Part shown: piece by piece, positions 1 to 11,370 of the stretch | How the letters are laid out: each line of letters begins with the position of its first letter | Numbering within the stretch: the first letter of the stretch is position 1 | Source of the DNA: Hepsetus odoe | Taxonomy: Eukaryota > Chordata > Actinopteri > Characiformes > Hepsetidae | Assembly (NCBI GenBank): GCA_017165825.1 | Contig: CM029374.1 | Location: forward strand, 6,188,243 to 6,252,242 | Direction of reading: 5' to 3' | Length of the DNA: 64,000 nt | Notes under the pieces: model-generated | Told to the model about the DNA's origin: nothing | Seen by the model: only the letters and a program-made list of their open reading frames with translations | The model's database searches: none | Made by a program: the position numbers and the translations under genes

Positions 1-2077
1 ACGACCAAACCAGAAGCTATGGATGACTGTGGAGATGCGCAAACTCCTGAGAACCCAGGACAAAGCCTTCAAGTCAGGGGACGAGGCTGCCCTAAGAACA
101 GCAAGGGCGAACCTATCTTGGGCCATCAGAGCAGCCAAGCAAACTCACGCACAGAGAATCCATGGCCACTTCAAAAACACCGGTGACACACGGCGCATAT
201 GGCAGGGCAATCAGGCCCTTACCAACTACAGGACATCTCCACCTGCCTGTGACGGTGACTCCACCCTCCCAGATTCACTGAAGCACTTCTACGCAAAGTT
301 TGATGTGGCGAACAACACGATAATGAGGAAGACAATCCCTCCTCCAAACAACCAGGTTCTCTGACCACGACCAAAGTGAGAAGATCTCTTCTCAGAGTCA
401 ACCCACGGAAAGCTGCTGGACCAGACAACATACAAGGTTGTGTGCTCAGAGGATGTGCAGAACAGCTGGCAGATGTTCTCACTGACATCTTCAACATCTC
501 TCTGAGCACCACTGTTGTTCCAAGGTGCTTCAAGACCTCCAGCATCATCCCAGTGCCAAAGGAATCATCAGTCTCCTGCCTCAATGACTATCGTCCCGTC
601 GCACTCACACCCATCACCATGAAGTGCTTCGAGAGGCTGGTCATGAGGCACAACAAGTGAAGTGAAAATCAGATCCCTTCCTCAATGGACCCCCTGCAGT
701 TTGCGTATCATCCCAACTGCTCAACGGATGATGCATCTCCACCACCCTCCACCTGGCCCTTTCTCATCTGGACAGAAAGGACAGTTATGTCATAATGCTG
801 TTCATTGACTACAGTTCAGCATTCAACACCATCATCCCTCAGCACCTGAGTGTGAAGCTGAGGCTGCTGGGCCTGAATACCTCCCTCTGTAACTGGATCC
901 TGGACTTCCTGACTGGGAGACCCCAGTCAGTCAGGATCAGTAGCAGCACCTCCAACACCATCACGCTGAGCACAGGAGCCCCCGAGGGCTCCTGTGCTCG
1001 AACCACATCATGAAATTTGCTGATGACACAACCATGGTGGTTCTGATCAGAGGTGGTGACAAGGAGAGGCGTATAGAGAGGAGATACTACAGCTGACGGA
1101 CTGCTGTAGAACCAACAACCTGTCTCTGAACATCGACAAGACTAAAGAGATGGTTGTTGACTTCAGGAGACCACGTTGGGACCACTCTCCACTGAATATC
1201 AACACCTCACCTGTGGAGATGGTCCAGTGCACCAAGTTGTGTTCACTTAACAGACAACCTCATGTGGACCCTCAACACCAACTTCATCATGAAGAAAGCC
1301 CAGCAGCGCCTCTACTTCCTACGAAGACTGAGGAAAGCCCATCTCCATCCACCCATCCTCACCATCTTCTACAGGGGAACCATCGAGAGCATCCTGAGCA
1401 GCTGCATTACTACCTGGTACGGGAACTGCAACATCTCATACCGCAAATCCCTACAACGGGTAGTGAGAACAGCTGAGAAGATCATCGGTGTCACTCTGCC
1501 TTCTGTTCAGGACATTTTCATCACTCACTGCATCCGCAAAGCAACCAGCATTTTGGATGATCCCACTTACTCATCCCACACTTTCTTCTCCCTCCTGCCA
1601 TCCGGGAAAAGGTTCCACAGCATACGGGCCTCCATTTCCAGGAGGAGAAACAGTTTTTTCCCCCTGGCCATCAGACTTTTGAACTGATAATCACGTTACT
1701 GCTGCTATGCTTATTACTTATTTTTATTTTATTTTATTAGTTTTTTTTCTTACTTATTACTTAATACTTACTTAATACTTATTAGTATTTTTTCTTTGCA
1801 CAGCACTTTAATCACAACATTGCTGCTCCATCACACTGCCAACAACATGTGCTGCTTTGTTCTGTAACACTGTGGCTATCCGAAGGATAAATGTACTGAA
1901 CGTACCATCTATTGTTCTGTCTGTTGTTGTCTGCACTTGTCTGTTTGTCTTATGTCATGTCTTATGTTGTCTTATGTGTAGCACCAGGGTCCTGGAAGAA
2001 CGTTATTTCGTTTCACTATGTACTATGTATGTAGTCGAAATGACAATAAAAACCTACTTGACTTGACTTGACTTGAC
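1..2077 (+). mobile_element. LINE-A (L2/CR1-superfamily), decayed, 5' end outside window
   Basis: This is the 3' part of a non-LTR retrotransposon reverse-transcriptase gene read in broken frames. Recognisable pieces are the pre-RT linker (23-364), KAAGPDNI with CFERL (376-660), FIDYSSAFNTI and LDFLTGRPQSVRIS (795-1013), KFADDT at about 1013-1030, and a C-terminal thumb/tail region (1262-1687). Compared with the better copy at 25.6-27.2 kb, about 57 bases are missing between GAPEG and the FADD box, and several frameshifts are present, so it is dead. The 3' UTR (about 1687-2056) ends in ATGACAATAAAAACC and then a (TTGAC)n tail (2057-2077), typical of L2-type LINEs with short tandem tails. The copy starts before base 1. 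Confidence 0.9.
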
Positions 2078-2268
2078 CTAGAGGTTAGGAAGTTGGCACC
2101 AGGATCAGAAGCTCATGGGTTTGAATTCCAGACCAGTAGGTTACCCTGAGGTACCCTTGAGCAAGGCACTGTCCCCATCACTGCTCCCCAGGTGCTTTAA
2201 ATAATCCTGCTGTACAATGTGTATGGGTGAAGAGCAGAGGCTGCAATTCGTTGTCACTTTCACTTCAC
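2078..2268 (+). repeat. SINE-1 (tRNA-derived), slightly 5'-truncated
   Basis: This is a member of the most common SINE of the window. The tRNA-like head carries an A-box-like CTAGAGGTTAGG and a B-box-like GGTTTGAATTCC. The body motif GAGGTACCCTTGAGCAAGG follows, then the 3' end TTGTCACTTTCACTT. It abuts the (TTGAC)n tail of the preceding LINE-A, so it probably landed in or beside that tail. Confidence 0.85.
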
Positions 2269-2985
2269 CTGCAGATAGAACAGAATACATGTGCAATAGT
2301 TTCGTTACATTGCAATGCAATACTGACCATGCACACCAAATAGAATAGCAATATTAAGCCTCTATTTTTCACCCCATATGCCCATTATTACTGTGCTGTA
2401 GGTGTATAATTTGTGAACCAAAGACTGCAATAAACCCTTAGGACCTGAAGTCTATGATTTGTGGCTATTTCCAAGGAACACTTCAATTTATAGATATAAA
2501 ACACATCCCAAATGCTTAGCAGGGCCCTCCTTCAATGTCTTTATCAAGGTGATCATCAGCAATTATCCATGACTGAAAATTAACCTCACTTGAAAAACAA
2601 CATTTTCTTTATTCTATTACTCTTTTTTTATATCTCTGCATTGCACCTCTGAAGTGTCGTGAGAGATCCATAGAAAAAAAAAGAAGAAACATCTATTTAC
2701 ACAGAAAAATACACACTCTTTTCTTGTCACTTCTCTGATTTATTTTTCATTTTGTGCTCTTACACACTGTAGAGACTTTAGCTATTTGTATTCCTGAATG
2801 TTCTGGAATGAAACCAATACTCTGTCACAAAGAAAGGCTTCAGTGCAGTTTTAGTGACCCCTTGGGGACCTCTGTACCATTCACATGTGTGCTCCAACCT
2901 GACCTGCTCCGTTCAAGCATCTATCTGAGGGTCACTATGCTGTACTGAAGAAGTGAACAAAGGATAGTAAATATCTGGAAAAAAA
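2269..2985. other. AT-rich DNA with no recognised gene or repeat
   Basis: About 700 bases of AT-rich sequence. Short ORFs here lack family signatures. I see no RNA gene or clear mobile element. Confidence 0.5.
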
Positions 2986-3433
2986 ATTCAATTCAATTCA
3001 ATTCAATTCAATTTATTCTTGTATAGCGCCTTTTACAACACAGCTGCCCCAAGGCACTTTACATTGGTGGTGGATGGTGGAACAGGTTACAGTAATAGAT
3101 GTTAAAGCCGGACGACTACGAAGGAGAGGAACCAAAAACTCCACTGAGTGGAGAAAAAAAACCTCTGAGGGTCCAAGGTCAACCGGCTACCCAACCCCTT
3201 TGGGTATACTAACAGTACAAAGTTAGTTTGGTTTTAAACTCCAGGATCAGTAAGGAGTCCCAAGTTGCTTCCAGGTACCGATGAGCTGCCAGGGTCCCTT
3301 GGCGCATCAGATGCATCACACAGACCAGATGGTAGCTCGGCATTGGACTCAGGTGATGACCACAGCGGGCCCCCCCGGACATGTGGGGAGAGAATGGAAT
3401 GGGGATGGTCAGTAATGAGCAGGATCCAGTAGT
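2986..3433 (-). mobile_element. LINE-B 3' end with (ATTCA)n tail
   Basis: On the minus strand this is the 3' UTR of a second L2-like LINE. The tandem tail reads ATTCA repeats at 2988-3013, next to TTTATTCTTGTATAGCGCC. The same sequence recurs at 31.5-32.1 kb (plus) and 39.7-40.3 kb (minus). Only about 430 bases of UTR remain, so the copy is strongly 5'-truncated and non-coding. Confidence 0.85.
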
Positions 3434-4640
3434 GACAAATTCCTTAACAATCAAGGCCTGTCTTGCTGGTCATCAAAGTTTCAGCACTCAGTGCACATGA
3501 GAAGACAAACAATTGATTAAAAAATGAAAAACAAATCCATATGTTAAAAATTCATTTAGCATTTACATCTCAGATTTTAACACAAGTAGCCTTGGGCCTT
3601 GCATATGTGAATATGTAGTTACTTAAATATTAAACCATTTTAATACAATCATCATGTTTATTCTGTCAGATTTTGTTCAAAAATCAAAACAATCTTGAAG
3701 CATAAGTCTATAATACTCCCAACTAATGATAAATGTGTACGCTTTAAGCAAAGGTGGGATGTCGTTCAAGGTTTATAAATCCATTCTTTATCTTTTATCT
3801 TTTCATTCTAACTCGCTGATGTATTTTGTGGGCTTTTTTTGTGTGAACTCACTTAATTGTAGAAATGGCAGGGCTTGTCAAATACATGTCAGACATTTTC
3901 TGAAATTTGTTTATCAGATGGATTCTTTAGTTAGATTCAGGTTTTTTTTTTTTTAGTTTTTGCCACATACACTTAAATACGACCATAACTTCAAGCAGAA
4001 CAAGAGTAATTATCACACCAAAGTGCCTGGCTTACATAGACACTATCATTGCACTGCTATAAATGTAAATGACACAGTTGATGATTGAGTGGTTAGGACC
4101 TAAGGCTGGGGAGAAAGAACCACCCAATTCATACTGTCAAGAAATGTAGGTGTGACTCTAAAGGTTGGAGTGACTCAGTAGGAGTCCAGACCTAGACCCT
4201 CAAGAGAGACCTGAAAATTGCTTTCCATCAATGCTTCCCATCCAATCTGGTTGAACTCATACAATCCTGCTGAGACAAATAAGAGAATCTTCCAAAATAA
4301 AGATAACCCAACTATTCAATACAACAGGGTCTCCTTTAAAGTCAGAAACTGACAAAACACTCCAAAAATCAATGTTTGCTTTGTCAATATGGAGAATTGT
4401 GTGTAGACAAGAAATAATTAACTGAATCCATTTAGAAGATACGCAATTTTTCATCCATTAACATGTGGTTTAACATTCATGCTTTTGCCTGTGACTATAT
4501 TGCAGTTCGGCTCTCAGTGGAGTGAAGCAAAATGACCGATCATCATAGCCAAAGTGCATAAAGCAAAGGGTCGATTATTAGTTTCACACCTAATTCACAG
4601 CAGGCTGAAACATTAGACTGTGTGCTTTATTCTGGTAATA
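3434..4640. other. AT-rich unique DNA
   Basis: About 1.2 kb with only short spurious ORFs, a T11 run near 3943-3954 and no recognised repeat or exon. Confidence 0.45.
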
Positions 4641-4646
4641 CTGTAA

Positions 4647-4682
4647 ATCAGAAGATTCTAGGTTCGACTCCTGGCTGGCTCG
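4647..4682 (+). pseudogene. 3' half of tRNA-Arg(ACG)-like sequence
   Basis: Thirty-six bases, starting ATCAGAAGATTC and ending TCCTGGCTGGCTCG, correspond to the 3' half of eukaryotic tRNA-Arg(ACG) as I know it: the anticodon-stem 3' side, variable loop, T-arm with GGTTCGACTCC, and the acceptor 3' strand. No 5' half, encoded CCA or poly-T terminator follows. The break lies near the anticodon loop, as in a retroposed tRNA half or the remnant of a tRNA-derived insertion. A SINE-1 starts about 12 bases downstream. Confidence 0.7.
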
Positions 4683-4693
4683 ATTGGGGTTTT

Positions 4694-4940
4694 GGGGCAG
4701 CGGTGGCCTAGTGTTTAGGGAGTTGGCCCTAGGATTGGAAGATTTCAGGTTTGAATCCCTTGCCAGTAGGTTGCCCTGAGGTACCCTTGAGCAAGGAACC
4801 GTCCCCATCACTGCTCCCCAGGTACTTTCAATAGCTGCCCCCTGCTGAATGTGTGTGGGTAAAATGCAGAAGTGTAATTTCGCTGTGTTTCACTGTGTGC
4901 TGTGCCGTGTTTCACAATGACAAGAATGGTCACTTTCACT
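4694..4940 (+). repeat. SINE-1, near full length
   Basis: Starts GGGGCAGCGGTGGCCTAG (A-box region), with a B-box-like GGTTTGAATCC, the GAGGTACCCTTGAGCAAGG body motif, a GCTGTGTTTCACAATGACAAG-like 3' domain and the terminal GTCACTTTCACTT. It lies on the plus strand, just 3' of the tRNA-Arg half. Confidence 0.9.
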
Positions 4941-4982
4941 TAACTGTAGGTTTTGCTTATTCCTTCAGCAGAATGATGACCT

Positions 4983-5221
4983 GGGCAGCGGCGGCCTAGT
5001 GGTTAGAGCGTTGGCTGCATGATCGTAGGATTAGGGGTTCGAACCCCTTCCCGATAGGTTGCCCTGAGGTACCCTTGAGCAAGGTGCCGTCCCTGTCAAG
5101 CTCCTCCCTGCAATGGGCTGGAGACCTGTCCAGGGTGTGTCCCCTGTCCTTTGCCCTATGTGAGCTGGGATGGACTCCACCACGACCCCGCTTGGGACAA
5201 GCGGCAGAAGATGACTGACTG
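4983..5221 (+). repeat. SINE-1b: SINE-1 head with an alternative 3' tail
   Basis: The first ~120 bases match the SINE-1 tRNA head and body (GGCCTAGTGGTTAGAGCG, GGGTTCGAACCCC, GAGGTACCCTTGAGCAAGG). The sequence then changes to CTCCTCCCTGCAATGGGCTGG ... GGGACAAGCGGCAGAAGATG, the GGACAAGCGG(N)AGATGGATGG tail widespread in fish. The same head-tail combination recurs at 16156 and 43497 (minus), so it is a real subfamily and not a chance insertion. Confidence 0.85.
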
Positions 5222-5948
5222 AACGCTTCGGTAAAGCCAGAAAATGACTGAATGGCAGCTATTAGGTTCTAATCGGTTTAAATAAAATTCAAACAGTGAC
5301 GGTATCTTTAAGATATGAGTCCATTGGTAACAAGATTTCTTGCTCAGTCAGCCTTTTTTTTCTTTGAGAAAATTAAACATCACTATAAAAGTGGTAAACT
5401 CCTATGTTTCCTCCGCTTGATGGCAAAATATTTCTGAAAGAGATTGCAGCTAGCACAGTCAAAGCACTCAGAAGTGGAAGAAAAAAAAACCTTCACCTTC
5501 TCTGTAGTGGTTCACTTGCAGGCACCTTGACCTTGAGAGGTCATTTGTCAGATTCATATTTCCAGGAACGAGAAGAGGAGAGGGCAAGAACACTTAGAGT
5601 CAAGAGGTGGCAGGAATATGAATGGTTTTGGGTGAATACATACAGGAGAAATAGACAAAATTCTTCACAAAAGCAAAGCCTGTTCTGCATATTCCATCTG
5701 TGATCTGAATTCATTTGTTTTTTAATATTTCTGGTCAGTTTAATAAGTCATACCTGGGTGCATAATGATAATCATGACCGAATTATTATTTTTTGACAGA
5801 AATCAGTTGAATCCAGAAAGCGCACATGCTCTGTCAATGAATACTGCTGCTGAACCAGCACTCTTTAGAATGAGGGTGTTAAAAGAAGTTATTTTGAGGA
5901 GTGAACAACAAAATGTTGTAGGAGATTGCACACTTGACTCTTGGCGTT
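5222..5948. other. unique DNA, no recognised feature
   Basis: About 700 bases. A 99-codon frame at 5404-5703 is open but has no recognisable domain and no splice or promoter context, so I do not call it a gene. Confidence 0.4.
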
Positions 5949-6100
5949 GAAGTGAAAGTGACTATTTGTCATTGTGAAACACAGCACACAACAAAATGAA
6001 TTCTCTGCATTTAACCAATGAACAACATACCACAGAGTGATGAAGACGGTACCTTGCTCAAGCGTACCTCAGGGCAACCTGCTAGTCTGGGATTGCTAAA
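5949..6100 (-). repeat. SINE-1 fragment
   Basis: The reverse-complement SINE-1 3' region begins AGTGAAAGTGACTATTTGTC and runs through CAAGCGTACCTCAGGGCAACC. The tRNA head is lost. Confidence 0.8.
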
Positions 6101-6540
6101 GACATATCTTACCGAATGTGTAAGAGAGCATTGCTAGAGATGCTTGAAAGTTTGTGTCTCTGAAATAAAAGGGACTTAAAATGCAAACAAATTTCCTAAA
6201 TGTGTCAAAGATTGAAGACAGATGAACTCAAATACTTGTCCAAACTCAACGGGACACAATTCATTTTCCAAACAAGCTTGAATCAGGTTCAAAATTCATG
6301 ATTCTCATATCCCAAATCCAGTATTTCCATTGCTTTTCACTCTTCCCCTTGTTTTATTCTTGCTCTTTGCTTTCACATGCCTGAGTCACATTCTGTCCAT
6401 AATGATGAGAGCAAAACCAGAGGAAATAAGAAGTGAATCAGTTTATGAATTGTATAATTTAGTTTAGCCCAAGTGATAATTATGTGACATTGGGTAGTCC
6501 CAAAATTGTGCTCAAATTTTTTTTTTTAACTTTTTGTGAT
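6101..6540. other. AT-rich unique DNA
   Basis: No ORF with family signatures and no recognised repeat. A T9 run lies near 6518-6527. Confidence 0.4.
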
Positions 6541-6544
6541 TATT

Positions 6545-6700
6545 TTTCCTCATGAATAGCATACAGTGAACCACAACTAAATGTTTTCTTGGCATTAAAC
6601 CATTCACACACGGTGCAGCCATATGCAGCACCCAGGGAACAGTGATTCCTCAAAGCTGCCTAAGGGCAACTTGCAAGTCTAAGACTAAAACCCTACTACC
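6545..6700 (-). repeat. degraded SINE-1 remnant
   Basis: Weak but ordered matches to SINE-1 in reverse complement: ACAGTGAACCACAAC, CAGCACCCAGGGAACAGTGA, CTAAGGGCAACTTGCAAGTCT. Strongly diverged. Confidence 0.5.
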
Positions 6701-6732
6701 TTATGATTTTAGGATTCTGGATAATTATTAGG

Positions 6733-7075
6733 CAGCTTCTTTTCCTCCTCAGGACAAATGGGCCACAGAAAGAGAGATAACTGACTCTGAAAAGTCAGAA
6801 GTTCTAAAAATTCTTTCAGAGGGATGCAGCACTCTTGAAATTGCTAAGATATTGCAGCATGAGCACAGAACCATCAAACGGTTTGTTGTGAACAGTCGAC
6901 AGGGTCACAAGAAATGTGTTGACAAGAAACGATGAAAATGAACTGCCAAAGATTTGAAGCTAGCAGGAAGCCATTATCCTTCAGCGCTGTCATATTCCAG
7001 AACTGAACCAGTGTCCAGAAGTACAAGGTGTTCAGTGCTCAGAGACTGACAAGGAGAGGAGGGCTGAAACATTTG
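6733..7075 (+). mobile_element. Tc1/mariner transposase N-terminal remnant
   Basis: Conceptual translation gives a Tc1-like helix-turn-helix region: ITDSEKSEVLKILSEGCS, then TLEIAKILQ, HRTIKRFV, a stop in a basic stretch, TAKDLK, and SRSTRCSVLRD. This order matches the N-terminal DNA-binding half of fish Tc1-like transposases. In-frame stops and frameshifts are present, and the catalytic DDE half is absent, so it is a dead fragment. Confidence 0.75.
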
Positions 7076-7079
7076 ATCG

Positions 7080-8370
7080 CCACTGACATTTGATCACCAC
7101 TGACCACTGACTCACTGATACCATTGACTCGTGGCTGAATCAGTATCTCTTGCTATAAATTAGAATCTGCAGCCAGTGTGAAGACTGTTCTGTTTAAGAA
7201 AAAAAATTAAAAATTCACAAATATTGTTGAAAAGCATTGTTTGGGGAAGAAATTCAATTTAGGGATACATGCGTGCAGCCTTGAATATATTCTTGCAGCA
7301 AATCATTTCAAATTGTTTCTGCAGGGTAAGGGTTCACTTGGGATTATGAGCCATTTTGGGGTTAAATTTTGGACAGTGGTTCTTTGTTCTCTGGATTCAG
7401 GCTGGAGGTAGTCTGGCTCAGGTCACACCAAATTTGGTTGTGCTCACATAGAGTCAAGCCTAGCTGTATTTGGGTTTTGAAGGTTTCATATCTAATTAAT
7501 ATTCTGAATCCATTTTTCAAATATTTGTATCTGGTTCCACTCCAGCCCAGCTCAACAACTATTCCTGAGAGTTTAATTTTGCGTGAATTATAGCGTGTTT
7601 CACACTTACTGCATTAGATATAGTTTTTTTTTTTGTTTCTTTTTATATAGTTATATAAAATAAGAAAAAAAAATAATCCACACCTGTTCCTGTGGTTTTA
7701 AAGCAAGCTGTGTCTTTTGCAATAACAAATACAGCTATGGCGTTTTGAAAATAGAACTAATGGAGTGCTCCTGCTGTATTGTTTCTGTTCCGTCTCTTGC
7801 CATGAGTCAAATGAAAACGACTTTGCTCTCCTGCTGTCCGCTTGCTGGTGGGCAGAATTAATGCAGGCGATATGCACACAGACAGCCAGCCCCTCAACCC
7901 CCTGTACCTGCATCGAGCAGGATTAGCTCTGTGATAAACAACTTTGCCCTATTTGATAAATAATCCACAAGAAGCGCAGCACCGAGACAGAGCAATGAAA
8001 CTTTTATGCTCCAAAGCAGAAGCTGGCTGGAATACCGCAGAGAGTGTAAGACCGCAGCAGAATGCCAACTGTGAATACCCTGTTTTCTTTCCCTCTCTTT
8101 CTCCTTTTCTCTCACTATGATCCCTTTTGATCAATAACAGCTGGTGTTCCCTCGAAGGGCCTCATCTTTTCCTGTCTATTGCATTTACAAGGAATTATAT
8201 AATTATGTACTGAAACACAATTCGACATTCTTTGACAAGTTTTTCTGTGTCAAAATGGAAAAAAATGGAATCTATTTAATTTGTATTTATTTATTTATTT
8301 ATTTTAAATCTGCTTAGTTTAAATTTGCTGACCCCTCATAATAACTCAATACACAGCCATTAATGTCTAA
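7080..8370. other. unique DNA, possible conserved non-coding stretch
   Basis: About 1.3 kb with no recognised repeat. The part at about 7690-8120 is less AT-biased than its surroundings and lacks repeat signatures, which would fit a conserved non-coding element, but no conservation data are available here. Confidence 0.3.
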
Positions 8371-8374
8371 ACCA

Positions 8375-8905
8375 CTGGCAACAAAAGTGAGTACACTCCT
8401 AAGTGAAAAATGTCCAAATTGTGCCCAATCAGCCATTTGCCCTCCCCAGTGTCATGTGACTCATTAGTGTTACACGGTCTCAGGTGTGAATGGGGAGCAG
8501 TGTTAAATTTGATGTTATCGCTCTCACACTCTTTTGAAAATAGACGTGTGAGAGCTGCAAACATTGCTGCAGAGGTGTGGGGAGGGGGGTCAGCCTGTCA
8601 GTGCTCAGACCATACGCCACACACAGGATCAAACTGGTCTTCATGGTCCCAGAAGGAAGCCTCTTCTAAAGGTGATGCACAAGAAAGCCTGCAAACAGTT
8701 TGCTGAAGACAAGCAGGCTAAAGACATGGCTTACTGGAACCATGTCCTGTGGTCTGTTGAGACCAAGATGAACTTATTTGGTTCAGATGGTGTCAAGCGT
8801 TTGTGGCAGCAACCAGGTGAGGAGTACAAAGACAAGTGTGTCTTGCCTACAGTCAAGCATGGTGGTGGGAGTGTCATGGTTTGGGGCTGTATGAGTGCTA
8901 TTCCT
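8375..8905 (+). mobile_element. Tc1-like transposon, internally deleted and truncated
   Basis: The left part (8386-8560) resembles a Tc1 5' region, including ACAAAAGTGAGTACAC and GTCCAAATTG. It jumps directly into the second half of the transposase: VSAQTIRHT, KKACKQFAEDKQAKD, YWNHVLWSVETKMNLFG, then VLPTVKHGGGSVMVWGC. The N-terminal helix-turn-helix coding part is missing between about 8535 and 8540. In the WSDE block the catalytic Asp is replaced by Val (GTT near 8757). The element breaks off after the GCMSA block. It is a non-functional remnant. Confidence 0.85.
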
Positions 8906-9003
8906 ATAGAGCTTTTCCCTATATATCATTAGAACTTTAGAACTCTTTGTTATGTGCATCTTTTGTAAAACAATCTCCTAACTTTACACACCTAACATTA
9001 GTG

Positions 9004-9286
9004 CAGTGGTTCCCGAACTGGGGGTCGGAGGTATTGCAGGGGGAGCGCCATTTCCCAACAATTTTTGTGGAGAGAGTTGTTTATTCTAGCTTATAACTTC
9101 CGTATGCTCTTTAATTCTCCCACAGGGGTGAAATTGCACCATTTGTATTTGCTCAATTAGGAAAGGGAGTTGTATTTCAAATAAAGTTTGAGTTTGAATC
9201 TGAACCCATGTAGTTGGAATGGGGGGGCTTAATAATGTTCATATCTAGAAAAGGGGGGGCCTGCAGAGAAAGTTTGGGAATCACTG
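9004..9286. mobile_element. hAT-type MITE with 8-bp target duplication
   Basis: A 283-bp element with terminal inverted repeats (CAGTGGTTCCCGAACT at the left; AGTTTGGGAATCACTG at the right). It is flanked by a perfect 8-bp duplication, cattagtg, at 8996-9003 and 9287-9294. The 8-bp duplication and CAGNG ends are diagnostic of the hAT superfamily. There is no coding capacity. Confidence 0.9.
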
Positions 9287-9294
9287 CATTAGTG

Positions 9295-10135
9295 CATTGT
9301 TAAAGATTCTGAGTGTTCTTGAAATGCATCGATCCAAGAATCTGATCAGTGATCCATTCTGACGATTCATCAATGGGCTCTTTGATTAGTTTAAATCGAA
9401 GGTTGAAGTGCCAGCATGTCCATACTAGGCAGACTGAAAAGGTGTTCTTTATGGACTGTGATCTTTTCAAATCAAATGCACAAGCTTATTCAGAGAGTAG
9501 TTCAGATGAGTGAGTACTGGGGGAATTGAGATGTGTTTTGTTTTACTAAAGTGTTGTAGAGGTACATGCTAGATTTTTAAAAAAATGTTAGCTGACATTT
9601 GTTACATATTAAATAAAAGCAACAGCAACAAAGAGAAGAGTGTCCAGCAGAGGAGCAGATCAAACCACAGAAACATTGAGGCCGTCTGCAGGAATAGTAC
9701 CAAATGGAATTGGAATCTCAGCATAGTAAAATCAAGATGCATAAACTTTGTCATGCATAACTGGCTGCCATTTGCTCTGTGAACAAAATAAAACCTAAAG
9801 TAAGGTTTGTATGTTTCTTTTGTGATTACTAAAAATTAAAAATAATAATAATAATAGACAAGAAAAATGATCAAGGATACATTTTACCAATTCCAATATA
9901 TTTAAATGTATTTATTTAAATGTAAAAGCTCAAATTATATAATTCACGGTCACATTTAATGTGACAGCACTTTCTTTTTTTAATGAACTGGTGTAATGAA
10001 GTGGTAACCTTGAGCAACTTCCAAAACTGACTGTTCGGTCCTTTCAGAGGGGTCATGGTACCAAGAAAATCAGTTTTATTCACACATTAACACATTTAAG
10101 CTAAACAATTGTCATAATTTCTTGTCATCATGTCA
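9295..10135. other. AT-rich unique DNA
   Basis: No recognised feature apart from a short (AAT)n run near 9837-9857. Confidence 0.45.
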
Positions 10136-10139
10136 TCAA

Positions 10140-10945
10140 TATACTTATATACTTTCAGTAGCAGCAGTTTGACTATCTCTCTGAGCTTATCTTTAGTTAT
10201 GAACCTTCACGCTCACTTAGATCTCAAGGTGCTCGTTTTCTAACGGGGAAGAGCTTTTTCATTCAAAGCCCCCCCATCTCTGGAACAGTCTTCCAGCTAT
10301 TGTCTGGGACTCAGACACACTCTCAGTACTTAAATCCAGGCTAAATATTTACTTGTTTAGTCAGGCTTTTAGTAATTCATTTTCCTATTAGTTAAAAGGT
10401 GCAGATCCAGGGGTTCACAAATACAGAGAATTACAGTAAACTGGGATGTTGATGTTTCCGGCCCACAATTCTCATGCAATCACTCAGGTTTTTTGACGGG
10501 GGTGTGGGGGGACACCAGTGTCTCAGGGTGCTCTCGTGTTTGTAAAACCCTCGGTACTATCCTTTCTAGTCAGGTTATAATATCGAGTTTGCAAGAGTCA
10601 CACTACTGCACTCTATAAATTCATGGTTTGAACAATGTGAGTCCAAAACAGATCTAATTCCTTTCTCTCTGTCTGAGATGGACAGCTTTCCGGAAAGCAA
10701 GTCTATCAATCACAGTGAGGGATTCCTGGATTCCATACCAGCTACTCAACCGAGCTGACGAATCTACTATCATCAGATTTCTCTCCTCACCTGAACTCCA
10801 GATCAGCCACATCAGACTGGATCATCTACATGAGCTGCTGCCATTAAGGTTAACAAAATCCACCCACTCATACAGAACCACCACTATTAGCTCCCCGAAT
10901 TTCAAAATTTGATTTGACTGGACTTGACTTTACTTGACTTGAGTT
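10140..10945 (+). mobile_element. LINE-C remnant: RT C-terminus plus 3' UTR
   Basis: Frames at 10170-10400 read DYLSELIFSYEPSRSLRSQG then, after a frameshift, LWNSLPAIVW-like and SVLKSRLNIYLFSQAF. This is the conserved C-terminal tail of fish L2/Rex-like LINE polyproteins (YxPSRSLRS ... WNxLP ... FKSxLKT). The following ~540 bases (CTGAACTCCAGATCAGCCAC, CATGAGCTGCTGCC) look like its 3' UTR and end in TTGACTTGAC-like repeats near 10920-10943. The exact ends are uncertain. Confidence 0.6.
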
Positions 10946-11286
10946 AAAAACTAAACTAAAACTGACTATAAAACCAGCTTCAAAGAATAAATTTACTAGA
11001 TGCTCTATTAGATTTCTTTTACATCTTAACTAGCATATTCGACTGTATAAACTTGACATGCTACACCCACTGGCCTTCAGACTCATGTCTTCAACCGCAC
11101 CGCTCCGGTGGCAATATTCACAGAATGGCACAACTTTATGTGTTTTATTGCAATTACATCACAGCATTTATTGAGCATGCTGAAGAAAATCAGGATAAAG
11201 AAAAATAACAGTCCAGCTCTTTCACATATAAATACAACTTGGTCACTATATAGAGACTATATAAATAATGTAATTATGTGTTTTTG

Positions 11287-11370
11287 GGGATGGTGGTGGT
11301 CTAGTCGTAGGGTACTTGCCTTTGGATCAAGAGGTCCCAGGTACGAATCCCACCTCTGACAGTAACATCA
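11287..11370 (+). repeat. SINE-2 5' part (tRNA-like head), split by LTR element
   Basis: The tRNA-derived head has an A-box region (GGTGGTCTAGTCGTAGGG) and a B-box-like GTACGAATCCC. It is interrupted at 11370/11371. The remainder resumes at 15172 after the LTR element, and removing that element restores a continuous SINE-2. Confidence 0.85.

Noticed and set aside
5404..5703. 99-codon open frame
   Set aside because: No domain, splice or promoter evidence; chance length for AT-rich DNA of this size.
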